This document shows, piece after piece, positions 47,540 to 58,224 of a stretch of 64,000 bases of DNA; positions within the stretch are counted from its first letter, which is position 1; every line of letters starts with the position of its first letter. The stretch is from Enoplolaimus lenunculus (taxonomy: Eukaryota; Nematoda; Enoplea; Enoplida; Thoracostomopsidae). The position numbers and the translations under genes were made by a program. Location of the stretch: assembly GCA_030248215.1 (NCBI GenBank), contig JASANG010000546.1:186001-250000 (forward strand). Direction: 5' to 3'. Under the pieces are notes generated by a model that was given only the letters and a program-made list of their open reading frames with translations, ran no database searches and was not told where the DNA came from.

Positions 47540-48160
47540 GTAGCATAATGTCGTGCCTCAAGCAGCTGTTTGTCCCAGTTGGCAACTGGGACGTCCCAAA
47601 CGACAACTGCTGTTCGGGGCAGCCTAAGTAACTACTGGAATGCAGAATTTTAATTGGTTGTTCGGATTTGACAATATTCCAAAAAAACTGGACTTCCATC
47701 GTAATTATTTAGCTTCACCATATTTGAACCGATCGTTAACAGTTTGCATTCCAGCAGCTGTTTGATCTGTATGTACAACGGCGGCGGATCCAGGAATTTC
47801 TGACGGGGGGCGGTGTCGCAAATATTATGAAACGCAAAAAAAGGTAAAATAGAAACCTTTTATCATTTTATGACCAAAAAATTTTCTGATAAGGAAAATG
47901 ATATCTTTTTTACACATTTTCTGAGGGGAAAATGTAAAATAGGGAAGGACCTTACAATTTTCTCACAAAAAGTTTCTGATGGGGCGCACGCACTCCCCAC
48001 ACCCCCGCTTCCCTCTGGATCCGCTAGTGTCTGTGCATCGTCCAATCAAATGTTTTTGTATTCCAGTAGTTGCTTCAGCTGCCCCAAACAGCAATTGTCG
48101 TTTGCGACATTCCAGTTGCTATCTGGCGCAAATAGCTGTTTGGGGCATGACAATTTTTGA
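47540..48160. repeat. Inverted repeat arms flanking a MITE
   Basis: The segment 47,540-47,660 reappears reverse-complemented at 48,045-48,160: shared words include TTCCAGTAGTT, GCTGCCCC, ACAGCA.TTGTCGTTTG and AACAGCT. The arms are about 115 bp and clearly diverged. Between them sits the GGATCCAG MITE copy (47,785-48,033). Apparent ORFs in the arms come from the repeat. Confidence 0.7.
47785..48033. mobile_element. GGATCCAG/CTGGATCC MITE, copy 2
   Basis: It starts GGCGGATCCAGGAATTTCTG and ends CTCTGGATCCGCTAGTG. The interior repeats TTTTCTGA.G.GGAAAATG-type words as in 37,575-37,817. Confidence 0.7.
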
Positions 48161-48707
48161 AAAATCTGAATGGCTCTAAACTGGTTTCCATTATGATCGA
48201 AAAAAATTTAGTATGAAACTTGAATATCATTCGCCGGCATTTGCTGGATCTTCTAGACCGGTAGCAATTGTGTCACAATTTGCAGGCTGGTTTATAACAG
48301 TTGCAGCGGTGTATCGTTGTAGTTTTCCATCGATTTAGAGCATGAAAACCGACGCACTGGAAATTTCAAAATCTTTACACTGGAGAGGTAAATTTGTATT
48401 TTAAACCTGTCATAAGTTCTAGTCATAGATTCTAATAGGCGGTGACTGAGCATGGGCAACCATATCTCCGTTACACTGCATCAGTCTTGATCTTGACAGG
48501 GGTGTAGTCGGATTTTATTTTAGGAGCAAATAATCACATCAAAAAATTTACTTGCAAGCGAGCATTACGATCTATAAAAATTTAACGTTTGCAGTTTATT
48601 CTACTGCATGTAAAAGTGCTTTTTCATAATTTTCCAGGGATTTCGGAAAAATATAAAACCCCTGTCATCCCTTACATACGCCCATATATTTTATTCTTGA
48701 ATTTCAG

Positions 48708-48879
48708 TCGAAAACATTACAAGACTATTCAATCGGTGTTTGCAAAGATATATTGGAAATAATTAATGTTCATGAGCACGATTTTGGCTGCTACCGCTGT
48801 ACTGCTCAAATTCCAACCGCAGATAACGCAGAAACTATTCATAACAGTTATTCGAACACTACTCGACTAATCCAAATTG
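48708..48879 (+). CDS. Ig-domain exon, C-terminal half (second Cys)
   Basis: The acceptor ATTTCAG is followed in phase 0 by 57 codons and one base. The segment VHEHDFGCYRCTAQIP carries the D-x-G-x-Y-x-C motif that surrounds the second disulfide cysteine of Ig domains. An N-glycosylation sequon (NTT) follows near the end. The donor ATTG/GTAAGC is strong and leaves phase 1, the usual phase at Ig domain borders; it joins in frame to the transmembrane exon at 54,998, making an Asp codon at the junction. Confidence 0.82.
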
Positions 48880-48927
48880 GTAAGCTGTTGTGTACTTTGA
48901 ATCGAACGATTCTACCACAATTCGTCG

Positions 48928-49093
48928 CAGGCCCGTAGCTAGCTCACCTCGGTAGGGGGGGCAAGATTTTTCCTTAGGGCCATTCAAGGGTTTTCAATGA
49001 CTTACAAGCAAGATTAAAAATCTTCTAGGAGAGATCAAAATTTTTCCAAGGGGGTGAGCCATCCGCCCCTGTCCCCTGTTGGCTACAGGTCCG
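48928..49093. mobile_element. hAT-like MITE (CCCGTAGC family) in an Ig-gene intron
   Basis: Termini CAGGCCCGTAGCT and GGCTACAGGTCCG are inverted. They are flanked by ATTCGTCG (48,920-48,927) and ATTCATCG (49,094-49,101), an 8-bp duplication with one change. It belongs with the copy in the GPCR intron at 63,459-63,610. Confidence 0.8.
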
Positions 49094-52000
49094 ATTCATC
49101 GTCCGGACAACTTGTCACTAGACTGTGTCATACATCTAAATGCTTAGTCTTAGCGTGATATAAGCATAATCCTTGATCTGCGCTTTCATGCCTAAGCATA
49201 ATAAAATAGTTTAAGCTCGTAATATTTTGAAAAAGCTTGAAGCATTAAACATTTATGAAATTGTTTTATTTTTTGGAACTCTCTTTAGAAACACACCTAT
49301 TTAATAGTTGAGCTTAAGCTTTAAGCTAACAACAAAAGACCTTGTTTGTTTTCAAAACTCTGCTTTTCGTTTTTGATAACAATACAAATAGTTTTCAAAG
49401 TTTCTATATTCTTTGGCTTATTCGATATATAATATAGTTTACGTCTGTTAGATAAGTTGGCCTGGGCATTGCTTTTACTATAAATATCCCACGGCTCAGA
49501 TGTGCTTTGTTTTTAGCATATATACGTTGTCTTATTTTAGCACTTGCCCGGTTTTAACTTGCTATCCAAACCATGGTTTCGCATTTTTAACATCTTCATG
49601 ACAGCAATATCTGTCAGGACACTATAATACTGTTCCAAGTATTTTTATAAGTTGCGGTGTTGTTTATTTCTGTGCCGAAACAGCGAACTACAGAAGATTT
49701 GTGTTCTTTAAGGCGTAACCTTATGTAAAAGGAAACGTTTGACCTCTACGGTACAAAAGGTTGAAACGTATAAAAATTGCTTTTTTTCCTTTCATAACTT
49801 GGGAGTGGATGATACATCACCTCTTGTCTGTAATCTTGTATACACCAATGAACCGAAAAAATATTTTCTGTATTTTGTTCCATATGTGGATCTCTATCTA
49901 TGAACCCGATGAATGTTTATTTTGATCTGTTCCTGATAATACGTGAAATGTTTGACCTTAAAAGATAACCAGAAAAAATACAGTGTGTTATATTTGTATA
50001 GTTATTTAAATATTGTTCGTGACGGAAAAATTAAGAACGCGATTTCTTTTTAGCAAACGCATCTTGGTTTGTTTGCAGCTTCCAATTTATTAGCCAGCTA
50101 CAAAGGTTGTGTTTACGACTACATTTGCTGACTGTTTGACGCAAAGCAAAACTTATTTCAAGCCACGAATATAAATGAGTGTAATTAACGAATGAAATTT
50201 CAACTGCGTTTAACTTTGGCTGTTGTTCAACTGTTTGAACGAATACCGGTGCAGTTTAAAACTAAGTTATTTTTGTTTTTCTGGGTCCATGTTAACTATA
50301 CGTCCTTTTAAAACTTGAAGAATAAGTTTAAACTATAAGGTGAAAGTCCACAACCTACACTTAATAAGCCTAATCTAATGTGACAGGCATTTTGTTGGTA
50401 AAGCAGAAACCAGTGTTTTGCCTTTGCGTTGTAACCACGAAGATATCAGTAGTACTAACTTGGAGCTTAATCTATAAGAGCTGACATTGAAATCTAAACT
50501 GAATGGGACAAATTTAGTTCGGTTTTTGTCGTTAGTGTAGGTTTTCGTTTTAAATCAACCAGAAGTTTCCAGATTTTATGAGATGTTCGGGGAAAACATT
50601 CAATCAGAAAATTTCACATCACCGAAAACCTATTACCTCACAATGTCGCCAAACATAACACTTCGAATATATTTGTGCACCTTTTTTTATTTTATGTTCC
50701 CCGTTTACGAATAACATATACCTGCAAATTTCCCTTGGGTAACTTGAGGCGTATTTGCTTTCAACCAAACCCAAAATTACATGTATGTTGGTTCTTTTAT
50801 TTCATTAAATACGTGGTTAGATTAGATTTCGGTTGTTCCAGACTTACGTTGGAAGTATGTCCCAGTTGTATAAATCAACATAGGTGCAATCTTGCTAGTT
50901 TGGTGATAGCTCAGCTGTGAATCAAGGAGATTCTAGTGGGGAGAATACTTTTTTGTGTTCTGAACTTGTTGGGACATACATTCCCTCATCTCCCGACGAT
51001 CCGCCTCTGTTACAACCGAACCACGTTTTCTTGATAAACACATCTGTGGACCGTTAAGTTTGTAATGACCCGAAGCGATCAAAATAGACTACTTTCTGAC
51101 GGTTCCTTTAGGATCACGTAAATTTTTTCATCAGGGTTAACAAACCTGTTACGATCTGTGACCTGACCATTTTTCAAAAGCCGACAATGGCCCCGTTATA
51201 TATATGTTATTGTAATAAAAAAGATTTTTAAGTCGATGGTAAATTTAAATTTGTTTTAAGGAGACGATGTGCCAATTTTAAAACCAACTTAAACATACAA
51301 GCTTGAAATTAATTGAAAGCAATCGTTTTTGGTCAAACGCAGCTATTGAACTGTTGTCTAGCGTTTTTGATATGTCTTTCGTTGTTGTACTTTGGCGCAC
51401 CAGACGGAATACCATTAATACGTTTTAGTTGCGGTGAATTGTTATTTGAACGCATTAAGCTTTACATAAAGGTTCAATTGATGGTCCACTCTGAGAAAAC
51501 AAATGTTTTTGAATCACACTAACATAGTAAAATAAGTGGCTTAGCATTGTGTCAGCATCTTTAACTGCTGTGTTAATGATCAACTTGATATTTTTATACG
51601 CCAAAAATAACAAATTCATTCGAAATTGAACATTAAATAAAAACTGTTTGATTTTCATAATACCAGAACGTACCCACAGTATTAATTACATAAATTAATT
51701 TGGTAATTTTAACATCTGTTTGATTGACACTCACTTTATGCAGGCTTGGGATTTAGTAAAAAGCTGCTATTTCTGCTTCGAGCATTGGGCGGCGCCTCTG
51801 CACTGCTATAAATGATTTTTATACTGTCATCGTTTCGCTAACTAAAATTATACAGGTCCAGCTTACTATTTGACATTATTAAGGACTCTATATAGCAGTT
51901 TTTAAATAGTTTTGTTACGTTTTTTCCTTTAGCTTGTCAGAATGTATCAAAAACATATATACGTGTAGGTAAAAGCTCTAGTATAAAAACCTTAAACAGT

Positions 52001-52220
52001 TTTCTATTGTATAAAGCGAGATTTCAAAATAAAACTCAAACTCAATATCAAGCTGGAAGTTTTTCACATAAGAGTTTTGGCTTGTCACAAGATATACATA
52101 CAATCTCATATCATTCGTTAGCTATTTTATAAAAGATACTTGATGGGGTATAGTCTACTAGAGCCCCTTAGTTGTCATTGGGTTTATTGTTAATATGTTT
52201 TTAATACCTTTGCAAATGTA

Positions 52221-52430
52221 CACTGCAAAAAATGGTGAGTCAAATTCACTCTCTCCGAAATAGGCTTTTCGTGACTACACAAATTGAGTCAAAATTCGAC
52301 TCCACCAGAGTCAAATTCGACTCCCTGAGTCATACGTTTGACTCTGGCGGAGTCGAGTTTGTCTCAGCTTGCGTAGGCCTGAAAAGCCTATTTCGGAGAG
52401 AATCAATTTGAGTAGCCGTTTTTTGCAGTG
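52221..52430. mobile_element. Complete CACTGCAAAAAA-terminus MITE (210 bp)
   Basis: Inverted terminal repeats of about 50 bp: CACTGCAAAAAATGG...CTCTCTCCGAAATAGGC on the left and GCCTATTTCGGAGAGAA...TTTTTTGCAGTG on the right. TA flanks both sides, as for Tc1/mariner-type target sites. The centre has repeated AGTCAAATTCGACTC words. It is non-coding. Confidence 0.85.
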
Positions 52431-52867
52431 TAGAACGTTTTGACAAAATAACAAAACCAAGTCTATCACGACCTACCTTAAGAAAAAACTTGTCAGGTCT
52501 CTGACGGGCCACTTTATTATACTCCGTGGTTTTTTGAACAATGACCTAGTACCTGTCGAAGCATTAATATTTCCGTTCAGTTGTGGTACTCGAATTACGT
52601 CACTATTGCATGTTGCCTGGCTAGGTAATTCTGTAACTAAATTGCAGCGATGTTAAATTAAAATTTGGCGTCTGTAGTATTTGTCAAAATATCCGTTTCC
52701 TTAAACTGTGCAGCTAACGTTCACCGGTTTTAAGGGCCGCCAGAATACGCGGACCACGTTTTGTACCTGTCCGAAATTTTTAGAACAATTCGGTATGGCA
52801 GGGGCAACTGAAGCCTTCAATCGCCGGTTTAAAATATTAATGAAATATCAAACGAGCCGGATGACTT

Positions 52868-53030
52868 TTGAGACTGCCTGGAGGCCGTCTTATTTGAAAT
52901 AAGTTAAATGTTCAGAGTTCAGTTTCTACAATGTTTCTCCCTTCAATATTGGGTCAGTTAAATTTTTTCTTAGTTTTTACTTAGCTATTTTAAATGGAAA
53001 TTTTCTGCAGATTCGCAGTAAAAAAATTCG
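52868..53030. repeat. GAGACGGCCT hairpin-repeat unit
   Basis: Hairpin AGACTGCCTGGAGGCCGTCT followed by GAAATAAGTTAAATGTTC, TACAATGTTT, TTAGCTATTTTAAATGGAAA and a CTGCAG word. The order is the same as in 35,341-35,488 and 36,365-36,540. The function is unknown. Confidence 0.65.
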
Positions 53031-53269
53031 AGCTTGAGATTTTTTATTTTAAACGAAACACCCCGGTTATTTATTCAGTGATGCATCGAAAAACACCATT
53101 CCAATTTTGGACTTTCGTGTACCAACGCGAGACCTTATTTACATACCTGTACAAGATACGTAAAGAATTTATTACTTTGCTTGTTGTATAACGTCGTGGG
53201 CATTTGTTCAGCAGGTATACAATACAATACATGCCCTATTATACACAAATTAACTCACAGCGTAAGAGG

Positions 53270-53345
53270 TACTGCTGTGGCGCAGTCGGTTGACACATTG
53301 GTTTATGGTTATGTAACACGGGTTCGACTGCCGTTCGGGGCTCCG
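53270..53345 (+). repeat. tRNA-derived SINE head
   Basis: A-box-like TGTGGCGCAGTCGGTTG and B-box-like GGGTTCGACTGCC with tRNA-like spacing. There is no acceptor-stem pairing. It lies in the Ig-gene intron. Confidence 0.65.
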
Positions 53346-54176
53346 GTTTTTCAAGATCCTTTTGAGTTCAGATTTTATATGTTCATCGTGGTTAAAAAGC
53401 GGCGACATTTATTCAAGAGCCGAATTTTTATTTGATTTCTGTTGTTCCGAGAAAAGATGAAAAAATTTATGTTAGCTTATGTACAAATAGGCTTATTTCA
53501 TTGATTTGGGTGCAAAACAGGATACAACCGGAAGTTTTGTTCCGGCTCCGGTAGAATTTCTGGAGGAAGTTGCGGCAATTTCAATAGCGAAATTTTGCAT
53601 AATTTAACAATTTATTTGTGTGGTACTTTTAGTTTTAACTTTTGGTGTAATTTTAAGGAAAAAATTGCCCAGATTTCGTAAAAAATAAGCGTAAAACCAA
53701 GAACTAAATTATATCACAATCAGAACAGCAATAATTGTTAGACTTACCTTTACAACGAGATCGAATGTTAAACCCTCATTACACACAAAATTCAAAGTCA
53801 CATCTACGTTGAATCTCTTGTATTCATTACTTACTTATTGTATGCGTTTATAAACGGACCATCAAAAACAGCGCAACGTTTGAATTTTGTGATGATTATC
53901 CAAACAACTAGTTTAATCGTCGCCGTTAGTGCATAATTAAACAATTCAAATTAACAAAGAGCTCTCACTGAAAGATACATTGAGGGTCGTGCTTTCGGTT
54001 GCCCGAGTCCCCTCCGAAAACCTAACTGCTGGCCCTTTAGCAACGGGAAATCAAACGTTTTCGGTATGAGGATTCGACGTTCGTAGCACCCGTTCATCCT
54101 ATTCGCCGAGTTAACTCCGAGGTCAACCTTTCGTGTTATACTTAAAAGCCATTTAAATTATGCTAACAAAGTAAAC

Positions 54177-54475
54177 AGCGGACCGAATCGTCCGTTAATT
54201 GAGCACCAGTGGAAGAAAATGTAGCGAGCGGGAAGGTAGCAACATGGTTGTCTCAGCAAAATTAAACAATTGCATTATAAAGTTTGTTGGGGATTTATGC
54301 GCAAATGCCAAACGTTTGTGCAATCAGGGTCAGATAAAAACAACGGTAGAACAATGAAGGATACCAAACAGCGAAGAGATCGAGACGCGAGACCAGACAC
54401 AGTTTTTGTATTAAATACCATCGTAAAGTTATAGTTTTGCTTGGCTCCAGCGGACGGTTCGTCCGTTCATAATAG
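54177..54475. mobile_element. Possible inverted-repeat element, GCGGACCG termini
   Basis: CAGCGGACCGAATCGTCCGTT (54,177; first 20 bases considered) and CAGCGGACGGTTCGTCCGTTC (54,453; same) resemble each other both directly and, because each is itself palindromic (CGGAC..GTCCG), inverted. Element identity is tentative. Confidence 0.4.
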
Positions 54476-54997
54476 ATACGTCACTGGATCCGCGCATGCC
54501 CTTTGATTAAAATATGTTAGCTTGCACAAAGCCAGGCGCGCATTTTCTGTTAAAATTTCTTCACATTTTTACTGTTGAGTCAAGTGGAGCTTTCAAAATT
54601 GATTTTTCTCTCCAACGCCAGGCTCTTTTTTGCCTCACCTCAACCGGGCGGTTCTGATAGCGCTAAGCACGGCTGTGGATACATGTCTGCGGTATTCTCG
54701 AATACACAATTCGGTTCATAGGTTTCAGTCATGCGTCTTAATAATCTTTGTGAGTTAATTAGTGATTGTACTTGCAGATTTGAAACAAGAACATCTCGAG
54801 GCTTGTATAGCATGTGAAAATTGCTACAAATTCGACCATAGATTATTAAAATATTAAAAAGTTTTTAAAGTTACTAACACAAGCTTTACATGTTCTATGC
54901 AGGAGCGATGTTAAGCTAAACGAGCAGGTCAGGCTTTCCAGCTTTAATATAAAACAGCCGACTAAAATAATAAATTTGGTTGTAAAATTTGTTTCAG

Positions 54998-55123
54998 ATG
55001 ATAATTCTGTACCTTTAATGATTTCTGGTGTTGTTGGCGGCCTCGTCGCAATTTTAGCGATCGCGTTAGCCTTTTTCTGTCTTAATCGTAAATATCTGTG
55101 TCGTAAAAAGAAGGCGGTTAAAG
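54998..55123 (+). CDS. Transmembrane exon of the Ig-type receptor
   Basis: The acceptor TTTGTTTCAG and donor AAAG/GTAAAC bound a symmetric phase 1-1 exon. After DDNS it encodes a helix of about 24 hydrophobic residues (VPLMISGVVGGLVAILAIAL and on), with small-residue GVVGG packing motifs, then a stop-transfer cluster NRKYLCRKKK. This fixes a type I topology with the Ig domain outside. The short linker means the Ig fold sits close to the membrane. Confidence 0.85.
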
Positions 55124-56032
55124 GTAAACCATTTGTATAGAATTTTAGTGACTGAAAATTGTGTATTATTTTGTAAAGTTATATATACATCAGGTTTTCA
55201 AACTGGTTCAAGAATTCAAGCTTACAAAACAGTGTTGGTAGCTTAACAAGTGACAAAACATGTGAAAGCCGTGTAATATTTAGCAAAAAACTGATAGCGC
55301 AAAACAGTTTTTTTTTGTTTTGACTCTTCTCTTAACAAAAAATAATCAAACTACCACTATGGCACATTGCATTATCCACATATGATTGACATTTCGTATT
55401 TCATTACCTACTTATAATTCCTACAAGGGCGGTGAAACGGGGGGGGCGATGCGGCGCCCCACACTGTCTGCGTAATTTATAAGTTTCGATCGTTGTTGTG
55501 AAAAAATGTGTAAAAAAAGTTTCGCTTAGCGCATATTAACTAAGCACCCATTATGGTTGCATTTTGAGCGTGTAATCAATTGGTTTTCAAACTCACCCGT
55601 GTGAAAAACGCAGGCTGTGTCTTCGGTTAACATCGATAGAAGGCTAAATTTCATTCGATTGAAACAATCCTGACTCAATTTACAACGACGACTGTTTAGT
55701 TTGCTTTAAAATCAAGCGGCACTTGATTCAAAGTTCAGTTAACAAATCCACAGAAATACTGTTTAAATTGTTAACAAATAAATTTAGGGTGCCAAGGGTG
55801 GCCTTGAGACGTTAAAAATCAAAGTTTTCCAAAATTAAAGTTTGCGCGTGGAATGACCAGATTGTGATGAAAAGCTGAAATATGGAAAAAATTTTATAAA
55901 TCCTTACACCTTTGGGCGCGTTAACCTAGGTTTAACTTCCCAGTTTCTATGTCCTCCAGTATAATTAACATAGGCCAGGATGTGTGTATGAACGTTGCAG
56001 TTTTTAGCTGTCTGTTATAATTTTAATTGCAG

Positions 56033-56139
56033 AAAACGAAACTTCCAAAATGATTCCAGTTGATTACACAGACGACGCGGTTTATGCTGAGCAAACGCGG
56101 TTGCCACGTGGAAGTATGGCTTATATCTGGGACGGACAG
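56033..56139 (+). CDS. Juxtamembrane cytoplasmic exon
   Basis: The acceptor TTTTAATTGCAG opens in phase 1 and the donor ACAG/GTATGT closes in phase 0. It reads ENETSKMIPVDYTDDAVYAE, then QTRLPRGSMAYIWDGQ. Three tyrosines in acidic or small-residue surroundings are possible phosphorylation sites, though none fits a classical ITIM or ITAM. It is in frame with both neighbours. Confidence 0.8.
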
Positions 56140-56673
56140 GTATGTTGGCTTTTCAGCAATGTATGGTTCCGAAAAAATTTTACTTTGTGAAAGTTTCTAT
56201 AGTGACTAGCACTATAGTTTCTATGTCAATTTGCATTCAGTTAATAGCCAAACATACCTACGATTCGCAATTTGAATCGGAATTGTACCTACTTTAAAAT
56301 ACAGACAGGTAATTGAATTCGTGCATTTTCAAACAATATAGATGGTCTTATGGTGCATGTTTTTGTGTTTTTCGTTGCGTAAAATGCTACGATAAAACCA
56401 AGGCTCTACACCTCTGCTCAAACTTCGGCAAAAATCAAAGTCCACGTTCGACCGAGGTGTGTTGTTTGGAGCAGTTCTGGAAGATTTAATGGCTTAGATT
56501 TGTCAAAAAATATATTAAGACATAAGTTTATTTGCAACAGTTCGCAGATTATTGTTAAAATGAGGTTATTCAACTCAATCTTGGCTTTATAAGTTTGCTC
56601 CAGCTCGACAGGCTTCGGTTCTAGCTCAAGCTGCGGCAAAATTTGTTGACATCCGGTTTTGACTCAGTAGTTT

Positions 56674-58080
56674 TGAGCGAAGCTCGGAGTTTCGCGAAGC
56701 GTTTTATGTTTTGTACTTGGGGGTCGAAAGGTGGATGTCCGTCCGTCTGTCCGTCCGAAAAGAATCTCAGGAACGGCTGAACCGATTTTGATAAACTTTT
56801 TTGTTTGAAAGCCAATTATCCTGGGGTGTTAACCTCGCATTTGGGTTGTAAAATTTTAAGCCGTTAATTAGGTACAGGCTAATTTGCATAATTAATTAAG
56901 CCTAAATTAGGACTTTCCACAATACTTCACTAATTATTAGAGTTAGAAGCAATCTAATTTTTGCATTGAAGGGTTTTTGGATGCGAGAAATCTGCGTAGA
57001 CTGTTTACAAACCCCCAAAACCGATAACTGAGCAGTTAGCTAATAGATAATTTGCATATTAGCATAGTTTATAAGCCTAAATTATGACTTTTTATAATTT
57101 CAGCACTAAAGGGTTTTTAGGTGCGAGGAATTTGAATAAATTGCTTACAAACATCCAAAACCGATAATTGAATAGTTAGCTATAGCTAATTTGCATATTA
57201 GCTTAATTGACAACACAAAACTAGGACTTTTAAATTATTTCATTATTTTAGGGTTTACTGAAGGTTTTCGTGTGCGAGGAAGCTGAATAAATTGTTTACA
57301 AACCTCCAAAACCGATAATTGAATAGTTAGCTGATAGCTAATTTGCATATTAGCTTAATTGACAAGACAAAATTAGGACTTTTTAAATTATTTCAATAAT
57401 TATTAGGGTTTACTGAAGGTGTTTTTGTGCGAGGCATCTGAATAAATTGTTTTCAAACGTGTAAAACCGATAATTGAGTAGTTAGTTAATAGATAATTTG
57501 CATGTAAGCATAACTGATAAGCCTAAATTAGGCGCTTTTACAATGTTTCACTAATTATTAGGTTACAAGCAATGTAATTTTAGCAATAATGGGTTTTCAG
57601 GTGCGAGGAATCTAAATAAATTGTCTACAAAACTTTAAAAGCGATTATCGAATAGTTAGCTAACAGATGGTAAAACCGATAATTGAGTAGTTAGCTAATA
57701 GATAATTTGCATGTAAGCATAATTGATTAGCCTAAATTAGGCACTTTTACAATGTTTCACTAATTATTAGGGTTACAAGCAATCTAATTTCAGCAATAAT
57801 GGGTTTTCAGGTGCGAGGAATCTGAATAAATTGTCTATAAACCTTTAAAAGTGATTATCGAATAGTTAGCTAATAGGTGATTTGCATATTTGCTTAATTG
57901 ACGAGACAAAATTAGGACTTTTTAAATTATTCCAATAATTATTAGGGTGGTTGAAGGGTTTTTGGGTGCGAGAAATCTGAGAAAATTGCTTACAAACCTC
58001 CAAAAGCGATAAATGAATAGTTAGCTAATAACTAATTTGCATATTACCTTAATGGCTTACGTGTGTTCGAGCTTCGCTCA
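56674..58080. mobile_element. Intronic inverted-repeat element with a ~150-bp tandem array
   Basis: Exact 13-bp terminal inverted repeats: TGAGCGAAGCTCG at 56,674-56,686 and CGAGCTTCGCTCA at 58,068-58,080. Near the left end is GTCCGTCCGTCTGTCCGTCC followed by GGAACGGCTGAACCGATTTT, a sequence type common in invertebrate mobile elements. The rest is seven or eight diverged tandem units of about 150-170 bp, each with ACCGATAATTGAATAGTTAG, TTTGCATATTAGC, a GGACTTTT stretch and GGTGCGAGGAATCTGAATAA. It has no coding capacity and sits entirely within the last intron of the Ig-type gene. Confidence 0.85.
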
Positions 58081-58224
58081 ATAAATGTAGTCCCACTACG
58101 ACTGGTGTATCTGTGTTTGTAGAGTAAAAACTTTGGGGCTCACTTCAGTTTTCATAGAAAATATTGTCATTTGACTAACCTAACTCACAAATCAGTTTTT
58201 GCAATTTTACAGTTTTTTTTCTAG

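Larger units (their letters stand above)
39459..48707. other. Large intronic or non-coding stretch inside the Ig-type gene span
   Basis: About 9.2 kb without a firmly supported exon. It should contain the missing middle Ig exon (phase 0-0, with the core Trp). One weak candidate starts at 45,067 (reads VQWCAAGCDC) but has a poor donor, and the same bases carry a better exon candidate on the opposite strand. SINE heads and MITEs in it are listed separately. Confidence 0.45.
48880..54997 (+). other. Intron of the Ig-type gene, about 6.1 kb
   Basis: It begins GTAAGC and ends TTTGTTTCAG. Apart from the MITEs, the SINE head and the hairpin repeat listed separately I see no exon; an alternative phase 1-1 exon cannot be excluded. 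Confidence 0.6.

Noticed and set aside
52708-52902. 64-codon ORF with FGMAGATEAFNRRF
   Set aside because: It runs into the GAGACGGCCT repeat, has no clear splice borders and no recognised family; evidence is too thin.
40338-53345. Functional tRNA genes at 40,338, 41,600 and 53,270
   Set aside because: A and B boxes are present but acceptor stems do not pair; SINE heads or pseudogenes fit better.
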